The notes beneath the pieces are model-generated. The model searched no databases, was not told where the DNA came from, and saw nothing but the letters and a program-made list of their open reading frames with translations. 64,000 nt of DNA from Nocardiopsis alba DSM 43377 (GTDB lineage Bacteria; Actinomycetota; Actinomycetes; Streptosporangiales; Streptosporangiaceae). The stretch is taken from assembly GCF_000341225.1 (NCBI RefSeq), contig NZ_ANAC01000001.1, forward strand, positions 294,004 to 358,003. Direction: 5' to 3'. Made by a program: the position numbers and the translations under genes. Shown in pieces: positions 8,306 through 17,492 of the stretch (its first letter is position 1; every line of letters begins with the position of its first letter).

Positions 8306-9250
8306 ATGGTCAGTGCCGCACTCCTCAGCATCGTCGCGGTCTGCTGCCTCGTCGCCATGGAAGCTCTCCACAGGGCGAAGTGGCCCTCCCGCGGCCCCTA
8401 CACGGCCGTCATCGCCTGGCAGGCCCTCGGCCTGGCCTGGGGTGTCTCCACCATCGGTGCCCTGCTCGCCTTCGGACTGTCCTCCTACGAACTGGGGGCC
8501 GCCGGCGGCGTCATGGCCATGGTCTCCGACCTGATCACCGGCGAGTTCCTGCTCGCCGAGTTCTCCCAGGGGCTGGTGGGCATCAGCCACCTGGTCGCCA
8601 TCGTCGTGGCGGTCACCCTGACCCTCGTGCTCTTCGCCGGACTGGTCGCCTCCTTCGTGCAGGTGGTCCGGGTCCGTCGACGCCACCACGACCTGCTCGA
8701 ACTGGTCGCCAGCGACCACCCCGACGTTCCCGGCGCCCGCGTGGTCGACCATCCGGCCGCCGCCGCCTACTGCCTTCCCGGTGTCCTGCGGTCCCAGGTG
8801 GTGATCAGCGCGGGCGCTCTGGCGGTCCTCGACAACCGCGAACTGGCCGCCGTCCTCGCCCACGAGCACGCCCACCTACGGCAGCGGCACGACCTCGTCC
8901 TGTTGCCGTTCTCCTCGCTCAAGCGGGCCTTCCCGAAGGTGCGCCTGGTCCGCACCTACTACGAGACCGTGGCCCTCCTCATCGAGATGTGCGCCGACGA
9001 CCAGGCCCGCCGTAAGAGCTCCTCCCGGGAGCTGGCGATGGCCCTGCTGCGCTTCGGCGCCGCCGGTCCCGCTCCGGTGCCGGCCGGCGCGATGGCCGCG
9101 GTCCAGCACGCCGAGCCGGACGTGATGCGTCGGGTGAATCGCCTTCTGCGCCCCGATGACGAGCTCCCCTACCACGCGGGTGCGATCATCATGGGCTCCT
9201 CGGCCTTCCTCTTGGCGGCCGTGACCTGTCTCTGGCACATTCCGGTCTGA
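8306..9250 (+). CDS. M56-family membrane zinc metallopeptidase (BlaR1-like)
   Basis: A 314-residue integral membrane protease. Hydrophobic segments occur at residues 1-20, about 30-55, about 90-120 and at the C terminus (AIIMGSSAFLLAAVTCLW). The zinc motif HEHAH is at residues 186-190 within AAVLAHEHAHLRQRHD, preceded by the M56-typical HPAAAAYCLPGVLRSQVVIS. It lacks the large extracellular penicillin-binding sensor of true BlaR1, so its signal must be sensed otherwise. Its position directly after the BlaI-like gene indicates a sensor-protease/repressor pair, with the peptidase probably relieving repression. Confidence 0.9.
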   Translation: MVSAALLSIVAVCCLVAMEALHRAKWPSRGPYTAVIAWQALGLAWGVSTIGALLAFGLSSYELGAAGGVMAMVSDLITGEFLLAEFSQGLVGISHLVAIVVAVTLTLVLFAGLVASFVQVVRVRRRHHDLLELVASDHPDVPGARVVDHPAAAAYCLPGVLRSQVVISAGALAVLDNRELAAVLAHEHAHLRQRHDLVLLPFSSLKRAFPKVRLVRTYYETVALLIEMCADDQARRKSSSRELAMALLRFGAAGPAPVPAGAMAAVQHAEPDVMRRVNRLLRPDDELPYHAGAIIMGSSAFLLAAVTCLWHIPV

Positions 9251-9413
9251 CGGACCGGTGTTTCGGGCCCGGGCCGAGGGTAGCCCTCGAACACGCCCGA
9301 GGCCCCGATGGCTGTGATCCCTGCCTCCCACGGGCACGATTGTCGGATCCGGTCCGTTGACCGAGGAGAGGGGACGGAACCCCGCTCGGCCGCGCGTAGC
9401 TCTGGAGAGTGTC

Positions 9414-9713
9414 TTGTTTTACTGGATCTGGCAGCTCGTCTACCTGGTCACCTTCGTGGCCAGCCTCTACGCGTTCATCGAGGCGCTGCGCACCCCGCCG
9501 CAGGCGTTCGAGGTCATGGACAAGCAGACCAAGAAGCTGTGGGTGATCCTGACCGGTGTCGCCAGCGGTGTCTCCCTGCTCGCGGTCCTCACGGGTACGG
9601 GCATGTTCGTGATCCTCGGTCTGGTGGCCACGCTCATCTTCCTGCTGGACGTGCGTCCGGCGGTCAAGGGCGCGGGCGGCAACCGCAACAGCGGCCCCTA
9701 CGGCCCCTGGTAG
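9414..9713 (+). CDS. DUF2516 family membrane protein
   Basis: A small (99-residue) membrane protein with two or three hydrophobic segments: FYWIWQLVYLVTFVASLYAF, WVILTGVASGVSLLAVLT and MFVILGLVATLIFLLDVRP, the last followed by the typical DVRPAVKG and a Gly/Pro tail. DUF2516 proteins are common in actinomycetes and have no known function. The TTG at 9414 is chosen because GGAG lies 6 bases upstream and the hydrophobic N terminus starts immediately; a TTG at 9357 would add a charged extension with no ribosome-binding site. Confidence 0.75.
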   Translation: MFYWIWQLVYLVTFVASLYAFIEALRTPPQAFEVMDKQTKKLWVILTGVASGVSLLAVLTGTGMFVILGLVATLIFLLDVRPAVKGAGGNRNSGPYGPW

Positions 9714-9761
9714 GAGACCGGACGCGGCCGCCCTCCGTGACGAGGTCGGCCCCCGCGCCGC

Positions 9762-12188
9762 CTACGGCCCTTGGCGGGGCGGCCTCTCGACCCCCGTGCT
9801 CTCCTCCTCGGAACGTTCCTTCGGCAGTACCCGCCACAACGCCTCGGCGTAGGCCGGGTCGCCGGTGTAGTACGAGTGGCCCAGGATCTCCGGTCTGCGC
9901 GCCTCGCCCGGAGGGGCGTCGTAGGAGCGCGGGTCCGGGAGCGGCTCGGCCGTGGCGACCGTCTCCGTGCCACTCGGACCTCGGCGACGCACGGGGCCGG
10001 CGATGGCGTCGGTGACCCGCCACAGGTTGCGCCAGGCCGAGACCCTCCCCGAGAGGTCGGCGAAGGCCGCCGGGCCGAAGTAGGCCGGGAAGTAGCGGGC
10101 GTACAGACGGTCCAGGGGAGAGCCGTGCGTGAGCAGTGAGACCCGCCCGCGGCATTCGTCGGGCAACTGCCACACCGTGGCCGCGGCCAGCACCGAACCC
10201 TGGGAGTGCCCGGAGAGCACCACCCCGGTGTTCTCCCCGGCCATCCTGCGCACCCTGGCGGTGAGCTGAGGAACGGCGCGCTCGGCGTAGGAGGGCGGGG
10301 CCAAGGGGTGCGCGGCCCGGGGCCAGAAGGTGCCCACGTCCCACAGCGCGCCCACCGCCTGTCGGGTCGGCCGGTCCCGATAGGCGCTGCGGCCGATCCA
10401 CACCAGGGCGACCAGGGCGGCCCCGCCGATGAGCGATCCCACGGCCACCATGGCGTCGACGACGCTCTGCGCGACCCCCTGCACCCGGCCCGCGACCGCG
10501 GCCGGAGCGTCGACGGGGCCGGCCACGAGGGTCCCGGTGAGGATCGAGTACAGGGCCAGCCCGACCAGTGGCACCACCGGCAGCAGCAGTGTCGCCAGGA
10601 TCCAGGGCACGGTCTCGGTCATCCGGCCCATCGCGCGGGCCCGGGCGATCTCCCGGGTCCGTCGGTCCTCGATCGGACGCGAGTACAGCGCGGCGACCTC
10701 CGGCAGCCGTGCCCGTGCCATGGCGCGCAGTTTCAGGGCCAGGACCAGGACGACGAGGGGCACGATGAGGGCCTCGAAGGAGAACGCCAACTGGAGCCAG
10801 GAGTAGGCGGTGGGCGGTGACAGGGTCACGCAACCGGCCTCCGCGGCGTCGATCGTGCCGCAGCCGCTCAGCCACCGGGCCCCCTGGTAGACCAGGGCGG
10901 CCGAGAAGCCACCGCCCAAGAGGATGCCCAGGGCGGCCGTGGACGGCCCGGCCAGACCGCGCATGGCGGTGCCCGAGTGCGGTCGGTCCGTCGCGAACAG
11001 CACCAGGGCCGCCACGACCAGGAGCAGGACCAAAGCGCCTTGGACGGCGAAGAGGGTGTTGAGCATGGTGCCGCCGCCGGGCAGCCTGCCCTCGGCGGTC
11101 CATCCGGGCCGAGGCCAGACCGTGTACACGGCCACGAGGACGGTCAGCGCCAGGGCGAGGTCGCGCAGGGCCCGGCAGAGCCGGTCGGCGCGTACGTTCC
11201 ATCTCGGGTCCCGGCCGGGGATCAGCACGCTCGCGGTGCTCGCCGCGGTGACGACGCCCAACAGGATGGCCAGGGCCGTTCCCACCGCCCACGGCCCGGT
11301 CCCGGTCGTCCCCGGGGCGTCGCGACCGGCCAGATCGTGCAGTAGGGGCGGCAGAAGCAGCAAGGCGGCGACCGTCCCGACCGCGATCGCGATGTGCGCC
11401 GAACGGAGCCTCGCCATGATCTCGCTGTTGCGCCAGAAGTCGGGGTGGCTGAGCGGGGCGTCGTCGCTGTGGTCGGAGCGGACCGGACCGGTCACCACCT
11501 CGTAGTCGGCGGCCGTCCGGCGCGACAGTCGCCACAGGACGCCCACGACCGCGATCGGCAGCACGGCGCCGACCAGCAGGGACCATCCCGGGGTGGACAG
11601 GGGCGAGCCGGGGGCGACGAGGAAGGACGCCCAGGGCAGGGCCCTCGCGCATTCCCGTCCCTGACCGCCGCACTGCCAGGCGATCAGGTCCATTCCGACA
11701 CCGGCGGCGGCCAGGGTGATGAGCATGGTCAGGGAGAGGGCCGAGAGACGGACCCCGGCCCCGTAGGCGATCCCGGCCGCTCTGGGCACCCCGGTGCGCT
11801 TGCCGTCCATGTGTCCCGGGCGCATCCAGTACGCCACGTTGATCATCATGAAGGGCAGCAGCAGGAGCCAGAAGGCCCGGGAGGCGCTGCCGGAGGTGAG
11901 GTTGCCCCAGGCGAAGATCTCTCGGCGCACACCGGGGACGGTCTCGGTGTCCGGTTCTCGACGCCAGCGGAAGAACCCGGCCAGCCGATCGCCGCCCACG
12001 CGCATGGCGGGCTCCACGTCCAGCAGCTCCTCGGCGTGGCCGCCGCTCACCCCGTGTACGCGCAACTCCACCCCGTTGGGCGTACGGGCCGCGGAGGGGG
12101 GGTCGGCCGGTGGGGTGGGGGAGGGACGGGGGGTCGGGGAGGAGGGGACGGGCTCGTGCGAGCCGAGGGGGTCGGCTGTATCCGTCAT
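9762..12188 (-). CDS. Large multi-pass membrane protein with a lipase-like GHSQG domain
   Basis: About 808 residues. A Ser/Pro-rich N terminus leads to a short soluble block (NGVELRVHGVSGGHAEELLDV), then at least eight strongly hydrophobic segments (for example AFWLLLLPFMMINVAYW and TALAILLGVVTAAS). The C-terminal domain has an alpha/beta-hydrolase nucleophile elbow, TGVVLSGHSQGSVLAAATVW, followed by LLTHGSPLDRLYARYFPAYF, and a late histidine (ILGHSYYTGD). The N-terminal RVHGVSGG resembles an oxyanion-hole HG motif of the same hydrolase, so the membrane block may be inserted between parts of a split hydrolase. Substrate is unknown; a membrane lipid or carried ester is a guess. ATG 12188 has no clear ribosome-binding site. 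Confidence 0.7.
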   Translation of the reverse strand: MTDTADPLGSHEPVPSSPTPRPSPTPPADPPSAARTPNGVELRVHGVSGGHAEELLDVEPAMRVGGDRLAGFFRWRREPDTETVPGVRREIFAWGNLTSGSASRAFWLLLLPFMMINVAYWMRPGHMDGKRTGVPRAAGIAYGAGVRLSALSLTMLITLAAAGVGMDLIAWQCGGQGRECARALPWASFLVAPGSPLSTPGWSLLVGAVLPIAVVGVLWRLSRRTAADYEVVTGPVRSDHSDDAPLSHPDFWRNSEIMARLRSAHIAIAVGTVAALLLLPPLLHDLAGRDAPGTTGTGPWAVGTALAILLGVVTAASTASVLIPGRDPRWNVRADRLCRALRDLALALTVLVAVYTVWPRPGWTAEGRLPGGGTMLNTLFAVQGALVLLLVVAALVLFATDRPHSGTAMRGLAGPSTAALGILLGGGFSAALVYQGARWLSGCGTIDAAEAGCVTLSPPTAYSWLQLAFSFEALIVPLVVLVLALKLRAMARARLPEVAALYSRPIEDRRTREIARARAMGRMTETVPWILATLLLPVVPLVGLALYSILTGTLVAGPVDAPAAVAGRVQGVAQSVVDAMVAVGSLIGGAALVALVWIGRSAYRDRPTRQAVGALWDVGTFWPRAAHPLAPPSYAERAVPQLTARVRRMAGENTGVVLSGHSQGSVLAAATVWQLPDECRGRVSLLTHGSPLDRLYARYFPAYFGPAAFADLSGRVSAWRNLWRVTDAIAGPVRRRGPSGTETVATAEPLPDPRSYDAPPGEARRPEILGHSYYTGDPAYAEALWRVLPKERSEEESTGVERPPRQGP

Positions 12189-12265
12189 GTCACCATGGTG
12201 CCACGCACCGTCGCCGCCGGTATAGAGGGCGATCCCGCCTGTGGACGGCGGATTCGTCACCTCGT

Positions 12266-13279
12266 TCAATCGACGAGCGAGTCGTCCTCCAGATCCCAGG
12301 TGTTGCACGACCCCGGCGACTGGCCCTCCCAGCCCTCGCGGGTCCACGTCACGCTGTTCTCGATGGAACCGTGCGTACGCTCCTCCTCGGCCCCCTCCTC
12401 ACGGTCGGCGGTCGCGGCGGCGTCGTCCAGCAGGGTCTCCAGGTCGTCGTCGGAGAGCGGGTAGCTCACCCTGACCGAGCCCAGGAAGGCGCCGGCCAGG
12501 CAGTTGGCCTGAAGTTCGCTGCGACGGGTCCAGGCGTTGCGCCCGATGTCGGTCTCCTCCAGCCGCCGCTGATCGTGGTAGTACTCCAGCAGCCCGGACT
12601 CGCCCTGGACGTGGTGCCCGTACTCGTGGGCCAGCAGGGACGCGTACACCACGCTGTCCTCCGAGCCGTTCCACTTGTCCACCACGTCCTCGGTACCGAT
12701 GTAGATGGCGCCACTGGCACGACAGTAGAAGGCGCCGGCGGCGGAGGGGTAGGAGCGGCACGGGCTCTCCCCGGGGTCGGTCCAGAACACCCGGTTCGGC
12801 GGGTCGAAGGGGATGCCCGCCCGCTCGAACTGGGTCTGCCAGGCGTCGTCCAGACAGTCGGCGACCATGTGCAGGAAGTGCTCCATCGAGCCGGGCACGT
12901 CCACGTCCAGTTCCGGTACCGGGCACGGCAACGGACTCAACCGTCCGGTGTCGTACAGCGGGTTGGCGACCAGGGCCGTCTCCCCCACGGGGCGGTCCGG
13001 GACCTCCGGAGCGTAGGGCCCCGAGCGGCCGGTCGGGGCGTCCAGGACCGCGCCGTCGGGGCCGGGGGAGTCGTCCCCGTTCCCCGAGGCTCCGGCGACC
13101 GTCTCCGAGGCGGGTCCCTCCTCCCGGGCCGTGCTCCACGCCAGCAGCGACAGCGCCAGCAGGGCCACGAGAAGGCCGCAGACGGCGCCGAGCACCCGAC
13201 GGTGGGCCCGGTGGGTCCGGCGCGCGTGTTCCAGCCGTGAGACCCCGTCGGGCGTGTCCGGGACGAGGGGCCCGCTCAC
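12266..13279 (-). CDS. Membrane-anchored neutral zinc metallopeptidase, second of a pair
   Basis: A 337-residue protein of the YpfJ-type neutral zinc metallopeptidase family. One N-terminal membrane segment (VLGAVCGLLVALLALSLLAW) anchors it, followed by a low-complexity acidic linker and the peptidase domain: PNRVFWTDPGESPCRSYPS, AFYCRASGAIYIG, the zinc motif in LLAHEYGHHVQGESGLL, the downstream RRSELQANCLAGAFLG glutamate region, and HGSIENSVTWTREGW. The active site is predicted to be outside the cell. The GTG start overlaps the stop of the preceding peptidase gene as GTGA, so the two are translationally coupled. The target is unknown. Confidence 0.88.
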   Translation of the reverse strand: MSGPLVPDTPDGVSRLEHARRTHRAHRRVLGAVCGLLVALLALSLLAWSTAREEGPASETVAGASGNGDDSPGPDGAVLDAPTGRSGPYAPEVPDRPVGETALVANPLYDTGRLSPLPCPVPELDVDVPGSMEHFLHMVADCLDDAWQTQFERAGIPFDPPNRVFWTDPGESPCRSYPSAAGAFYCRASGAIYIGTEDVVDKWNGSEDSVVYASLLAHEYGHHVQGESGLLEYYHDQRRLEETDIGRNAWTRRSELQANCLAGAFLGSVRVSYPLSDDDLETLLDDAAATADREEGAEEERTHGSIENSVTWTREGWEGQSPGSCNTWDLEDDSLVD

Positions 13280-14235
13280 CGCACCAACTCCTCGCGGGCC
13301 TCCCAGGTGTTGCAGGAGGCCGGGCTCCTGCGGTCCAGGCCGTGTTCGGTCCACAGGCGCCCGTTCTCGACGGATCCGTGGGTGCTCGTGCCCGCGTGGT
13401 CGGAACGGCGCGCCACGTCGTCGAGGATGTTCTCCCGTTCGGAGGGCCCGTAGCCGAGGGAGTCCTCGGCCGCGCCCACGAACACGCCTCCCAGGCAGTT
13501 GGCCTGGAGTTCGTTGCGGCGGGTCAGTTCGTCGGCGGTCTCGTCGTCGGCGCCGGCCCGCAGGGAGTGGAACTCGGCGAGCATCCGGGACTGCCCCTGC
13601 ACGTGATGGCCGTACTCGTGGCTGAGGAGGAACGTGTACGCCTCGGGGGCGTCGCTCCCGCCGGAGGCGGCCACGATGTCCTTGACCCCCAGGTACAGCC
13701 CCTGGTTGGCCTGGCAGTAGAAGGCCGCCGTGCCCTCGCTGGGGAAGGGGCCGCACGGGCTGTGCCCCTCCGCGTACCAGTACACCCGGTTGGGAGAGGA
13801 GAACGGCAGTCCGGCGTCGGTGAAGTAGTCTCCCCAGGCCGTGTCCAGACAGTCGGCGATCGAGTGGACGAACGCCTCCACCGAACGAGGATCCTCTTTG
13901 TCCAGCGGGGGAGGGGAGCAGGTCACCTCGCCCAGTTCGTCCGCCACGTACAGCGGGTTCTGGCCGAGGGGGTCGTCGATCGGAGCGTCCCCGCCCTCCG
14001 AAGGGGCGTGCGAGGCCTCCTCCGAGAGTAGTTCGGTGGGGTCGGTCCCGACCGGGTCGCCCCAGGCCGGAGCGGCCGCCGGTAACATCGCCGAGATCGC
14101 CAGGAACCCGGTGAATCCGATCGCGGCCAGTCCGGTGCCGAGGGACAGGGACACACCGAGCCCCATGCGCTGGAGGAGGCCGTGGCGCTCGGCCCAGGGG
14201 TCGAGGTCGGCCTCCGGGCGTCTCTCCCTCAGCAC
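13276..14235 (-). CDS. Membrane-anchored neutral zinc metallopeptidase, first of a pair
   Basis: About 319 residues, closely related in layout to its downstream partner: a hydrophobic segment (LSLGTGLAAIGFTGFLAISAML), an acidic linker, then PNRVYWYAEGHSPCGPFPS, AFYCQANQGLYLG, the zinc motif LLSHEYGHHVQGQSRML, RRNELQANCLGGVFVG and HGSVENGRLW. Conserved cysteines near the C terminus (PASCNTWE) also match the partner. GTG 14235 is chosen because it precedes a soluble basic stretch and the anchor; it has no strong ribosome-binding site, and an ATG 22 codons further in is an alternative. The much longer antisense frame upstream is a shadow of the DUF2207 gene. The pair probably arose by tandem duplication. 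Confidence 0.83.
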   Translation of the reverse strand: MLRERRPEADLDPWAERHGLLQRMGLGVSLSLGTGLAAIGFTGFLAISAMLPAAAPAWGDPVGTDPTELLSEEASHAPSEGGDAPIDDPLGQNPLYVADELGEVTCSPPPLDKEDPRSVEAFVHSIADCLDTAWGDYFTDAGLPFSSPNRVYWYAEGHSPCGPFPSEGTAAFYCQANQGLYLGVKDIVAASGGSDAPEAYTFLLSHEYGHHVQGQSRMLAEFHSLRAGADDETADELTRRNELQANCLGGVFVGAAEDSLGYGPSERENILDDVARRSDHAGTSTHGSVENGRLWTEHGLDRRSPASCNTWEAREELVR

Positions 14236-14421
14236 GGGATCACACCCGCGTGTAGGGAGAGGGTCGGGAGCGTTCGGCACGATGGACGAGCGAAGACGGG
14301 ACGGAGGGGTCCGGTGGGGACGGTGGAGGGTGACGTCGGATCGGCGCGCCGGTACGCGACGCCACGTGGGGCGGCGCCCTGCGGACGGGGTCCGGGGGAG
14401 GACCGGATAGGCTCTCGCGTC

Positions 14422-16272
14422 ATGTGGTGGGTCGGCTCCTGGCGCCCGGCCGTCGCTTGGGCGACGGCCCTGCTCGTGTTCTCCTCGCTGGTCACGGCGG
14501 TCACCGTGGCGTGGTCGGAGGAAAGGGTCCACGCGGCGACGGCGTCCGCACCGGAGACCACAGTACCGGGGCGCGCCCCCGGGATCATCGCCGCCCGTGA
14601 CGCCTCGGCCCCGGTGATCACCAACGAGATCGACCTCGAACTGGACCGGCACGGTGTCCTCGCGGGGGAGGAGGCGATCCGTTTCGAGGGGGAGGCCCCC
14701 GAGACCTTCACCCGGGCGCTCACCTCCACCATGATCTACGACACCGACCACGACCGCCGGTTCGAGATCGACGGTGTCTCGGCGGTCGACGCCGACGGCG
14801 CCACTCTGGACATCGAGACCGAGGAGGTCGACGGCGCCCTGCTGGTCCGTATCCCGACCGAGGGGACCCGGGGCGTACGGCTCTCCTACAAGGTGCGCGG
14901 GGCGGTCGGGGAGGTCGTTCAGGGCGTCCAATTGGAGTGGCGGGCGGTGGGCGCCTACAGTCACACCGTCCGCACCACCGACGTGACCGTCACCGCCCCC
15001 ATGCCGCCCGAAGCTCTGTCGTGCCTGGCCGGGGAGCCGCGCAGCTCGATGTACTGCACCGCCTCCGACATGGGCGGGGAGGCGGTCGTCGCGCACTTCC
15101 TCCAGACCGACATGGACCCCAGCGACCGCCTCGACATCGTCGTCAACTATCCGCCCGGTACGGCGGAGGGCGAGCCCCTCCTGGACCGCCGCTGGTCGTT
15201 GGCCTCCGCCTTCGAGGTCACACCGGCCACCGCGAGTGTGTTCGGCCTGTTGCTGGTGGTCCTGGTGGGCGGCCTCGTCGCGCTCATCCGTCTGCGCGGC
15301 CGTGACGAGCGGGCCCTGCGACGTGAGGCCGCTCAGGGCGATCACGCCCCGCTCGAACCCGGCGAGCACGGCCGACTCCGCTTCCACGCACCCGACGACG
15401 TCCACCCCGGCCAGATCGGCACGCTGATCGACGAGCGTGTGGACATCGCCGACCTCACCGCCTCGGTCCTGGATCTGGCGGTGCGCGGCTACATCCGCCT
15501 GGAGGAGCTTCCGCACGAGCACTTCACCTCGGTGGACTGGCGACTGGTCCGTCTGGGAGGCCCGCCGGGCGACACCCTGCTGGCCTCCGAACGGCTTCTG
15601 CTCGACGCGTTCTTCGGAGAGGAACGCTCCGTTCGGTTGTCCGAGCTGGCCTCCCCCCGCTACTCCCGTAACCTGCCCGAGCGGATCGATCGGGTACGCG
15701 AGGAGCTGTACCAGGACATGGTCCGGCTCCGCTGGTTCTCCCGTTCGCCGAGTCGGGTCCGGAGCGTGTGGACCACCGCGGGCATGGCCACCACCGCGGT
15801 CGGGGTCGTCCTGACCGGGCTGCTGGCCGCGTTCACCGGCGCGGCCTTCACCGGCCTCGCCGTCATCATCGCGGGGGCCGCGATCACGGCCGGCGCCCAG
15901 TACATGCCGGCCAAGACCAGGCTGGGCAGTTCGGTCTACGCCCACACCATGGGCTTTCGCGACTACCTGTTGAGCCCCCGGGCCCAGGAGGCCCCGCCCG
16001 GACAGCGGGTGGAGCTCTACTCGCGCTGCCTGCCCTACGCGGTGATCTTCGACGACGTGGAGCGCTGGGCCGACATCCTGGCCTCGGCGGCCATCTCCGA
16101 CCTGACCCCGGAGGAGCTCACCGGTGACGGCCTGGCCTGGTACACCGGCCCGCGCGAGTGGCGGATAGAGGACTTCGCCGACTCCATCACCACCTTCGTG
16201 GTCACCCTCAGCGGTGTCATCACCAACACCCGCCGCGCCCGCCTGCTCAACCAGCTGCAACGATCGAGATAG
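14422..16272 (+). CDS. DUF2207 predicted membrane protein
   Basis: 616 residues. Residues about 7-27 form a signal anchor ([22 protein letters not shown]); an extracellular beta-sandwich-like region follows, with [24 protein letters not shown] typical of the DUF2207 start. A membrane segment ([18 protein letters not shown]) separates this from a cytoplasmic part with [29 protein letters not shown], the most characteristic family block, then a paired hydrophobic hairpin ([21 protein letters not shown] and following). The C-terminal [19 protein letters not shown] is also typical. No function is established for the family. dtd follows 47 bases downstream on the same strand. Confidence 0.88.
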   Translation: MWWVGSWRPAVAWATALLVFSSLVTAVTVAWSEERVHAATASAPETTVPGRAPGIIAARDASAPVITNEIDLELDRHGVLAGEEAIRFEGEAPETFTRALTSTMIYDTDHDRRFEIDGVSAVDADGATLDIETEEVDGALLVRIPTEGTRGVRLSYKVRGAVGEVVQGVQLEWRAVGAYSHTVRTTDVTVTAPMPPEALSCLAGEPRSSMYCTASDMGGEAVVAHFLQTDMDPSDRLDIVVNYPPGTAEGEPLLDRRWSLASAFEVTPATASVFGLLLVVLVGGLVALIRLRGRDERALRREAAQGDHAPLEPGEHGRLRFHAPDDVHPGQIGTLIDERVDIADLTASVLDLAVRGYIRLEELPHEHFTSVDWRLVRLGGPPGDTLLASERLLLDAFFGEERSVRLSELASPRYSRNLPERIDRVREELYQDMVRLRWFSRSPSRVRSVWTTAGMATTAVGVVLTGLLAAFTGAAFTGLAVIIAGAAITAGAQYMPAKTRLGSSVYAHTMGFRDYLLSPRAQEAPPGQRVELYSRCLPYAVIFDDVERWADILASAAISDLTPEELTGDGLAWYTGPREWRIEDFADSITTFVVTLSGVITNTRRARLLNQLQRSR

Positions 16273-16319
16273 GAACGTCCCGGCCGGGACGAGAGGATCC
16301 GAGAGGAACGGGGGAGCCC

Positions 16320-16745
16320 ATGCGCGCGGTCGTGCAGCGGGTGTCGCACGCGTCGGTGACGGTGGACGGCGAGGTGGTCGGGGAGATCACCCGTCCGGGC
16401 CTCATGGCCCTGGTGGGGGCCACCCATACCGACACCGGGGCCGAGGCCGCCAAGGTCGCCCGCAAGCTCTGGACACTGCGGATCCTGGAGGAGGAACGGT
16501 CCTGCTCCGACATCGGGGCCCCGATCCTGGTGGTCAGCCAGTTCACCCTCTACGGGGACGCCCGGAAGGGCCGCCGCCCCACCTGGCAGGCGGCCGCACC
16601 GGGCCCGGTCGCGGAGCCCCTCGTCGACGCCGTCGTCAAGGAACTGCGCGACCTGGGGGCGGAGGTGGCCACAGGTGTGTTCGGGGCGCGGATGTCCGTC
16701 GGTCTGACCAACGAGGGGCCCTTCACCGTCCTCTTGGAGGTCTGA
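16320..16745 (+). CDS. dtd: D-aminoacyl-tRNA deacylase
   Basis: A 141-residue enzyme that hydrolyses D-amino acids (and Gly from tRNA-Ala) mischarged on tRNA, a cytoplasmic proofreading role. Family motifs are all present: [21 protein letters not shown] at the start, [10 protein letters not shown], the [15 protein letters not shown] motif with the catalytic Thr-containing loop, and the Gly-cisPro-type GFGARM-like block [21 protein letters not shown] at the end. ATG 16320 is preceded by GGGGGAG. Length fits the family exactly. Confidence 0.95.
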   Translation: MRAVVQRVSHASVTVDGEVVGEITRPGLMALVGATHTDTGAEAAKVARKLWTLRILEEERSCSDIGAPILVVSQFTLYGDARKGRRPTWQAAAPGPVAEPLVDAVVKELRDLGAEVATGVFGARMSVGLTNEGPFTVLLEV

Positions 16746-16765
16746 ACCGGGGCGAGGGCCCCGTG

Positions 16766-17419
16766 TCAGACCGTCCGGTGCCCAAGGGTGACGCGCGCCG
16801 CCACGTGCTCGGGAACGGGCAGGTCGTGGGCCAGGTCGGGGTCGGTGATCGGCGGGTCGAAGACCATACGTGTCGGGAGCACACCGGCCCAGATCGGGAG
16901 GGCGTGGTCCTCCGGGTCGTCGCCGGGCGGGCCCGTGCGCACCTTCACCGAGGCCTCCTCCAGGGACAGCGCCAGCACCCGGGTCGCGGCCGTCTCCTTG
17001 GCGTCGGGAAGACGCACCGTGTCCCACTGTCCGGGGGCGAGGTGTTCGGTGATCGCGCGGAGCGCGGCCTCGTGCTCCTCGGGGTCGGTGACCACGCGCG
17101 GTGTTCCGAAGATCATCGCGGAGCGGTGGTTCATCGAGTGGTGGAAGGCCGACCTGGCCAGCACGATCCCGTCCAGGAGGGTCACCGTGACGCACACCTC
17201 CCCCTCCTCTCGAAGAGAGCGGGCCCCGGTCGAACCGTGCAGGTAGAGGGTGTCGTCGATACGTCCGTATCCGGTGGGGATCACTCGGGGCGAGCCGTCC
17301 ACGACGACGCCCAGATGGCAGATCAGGCCCTCGTCGAGCAGGTCGTACAGTTCGGTGCGGTCGGTCCGGGCCTTGTGCTTGGCACGCCGAAGACGCGTGC
17401 GTTCGGTGGTGGAGAGCAT
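16766..17419 (-). CDS. Pyridoxamine 5'-phosphate oxidase-like flavoprotein
   Basis: 217 residues with the split-barrel FMN-binding fold: RTELYDLLDEGLICHLGVVVDGSPRVIPTGYGRIDDTLYLHGSTG forms the first strands, then VCVTVTLLDGIVLARSAFHHSMNHRSAMIFG, the most characteristic stretch of this subfamily. It is not canonical PdxH; it belongs to the broader PNPOx-like group whose substrates are mostly unknown. It is divergent from a PdxR-type regulator gene, separated by about 67 bases with repeated CCACTTT boxes, suggesting control by that regulator and a role in vitamin B6 or flavin metabolism. It converges with dtd. Confidence 0.85.
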   Translation of the reverse strand: MLSTTERTRLRRAKHKARTDRTELYDLLDEGLICHLGVVVDGSPRVIPTGYGRIDDTLYLHGSTGARSLREEGEVCVTVTLLDGIVLARSAFHHSMNHRSAMIFGTPRVVTDPEEHEAALRAITEHLAPGQWDTVRLPDAKETAATRVLALSLEEASVKVRTGPPGDDPEDHALPIWAGVLPTRMVFDPPITDPDLAHDLPVPEHVAARVTLGHRTV

Positions 17420-17420
17420 G

Positions 17421-17492
17421 GCTCCAAAGTAGAAAGAAGTGGACGTGCCGACCATGGCCACTTTCCACCCGGAACGGAGGACCACTTTGTCC
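17421..17492. promoter_or_regulatory. Divergent operator with repeated CCACTTT boxes
   Basis: The gap between the PNPOx-like gene and the PdxR-type regulator holds two direct copies of CCACTTT (17458-17464 and 17482-17488) and oppositely oriented relatives (CCAAAGT at 17424-17430, GAAGTGG at 17436-17442). MocR/PdxR regulators bind such repeated half-sites in divergent promoters, so this is the likely operator. The downstream copy overlaps the regulator's TTG start region, compatible with autorepression. Confidence 0.5.

Noticed and set aside
14236..16260. Long minus-strand open frame extending the first zinc peptidase upstream
   Set aside because: It is antisense to the well-supported DUF2207 gene and its translation is low-complexity Gly/Arg/Asp sequence caused by GC bias.
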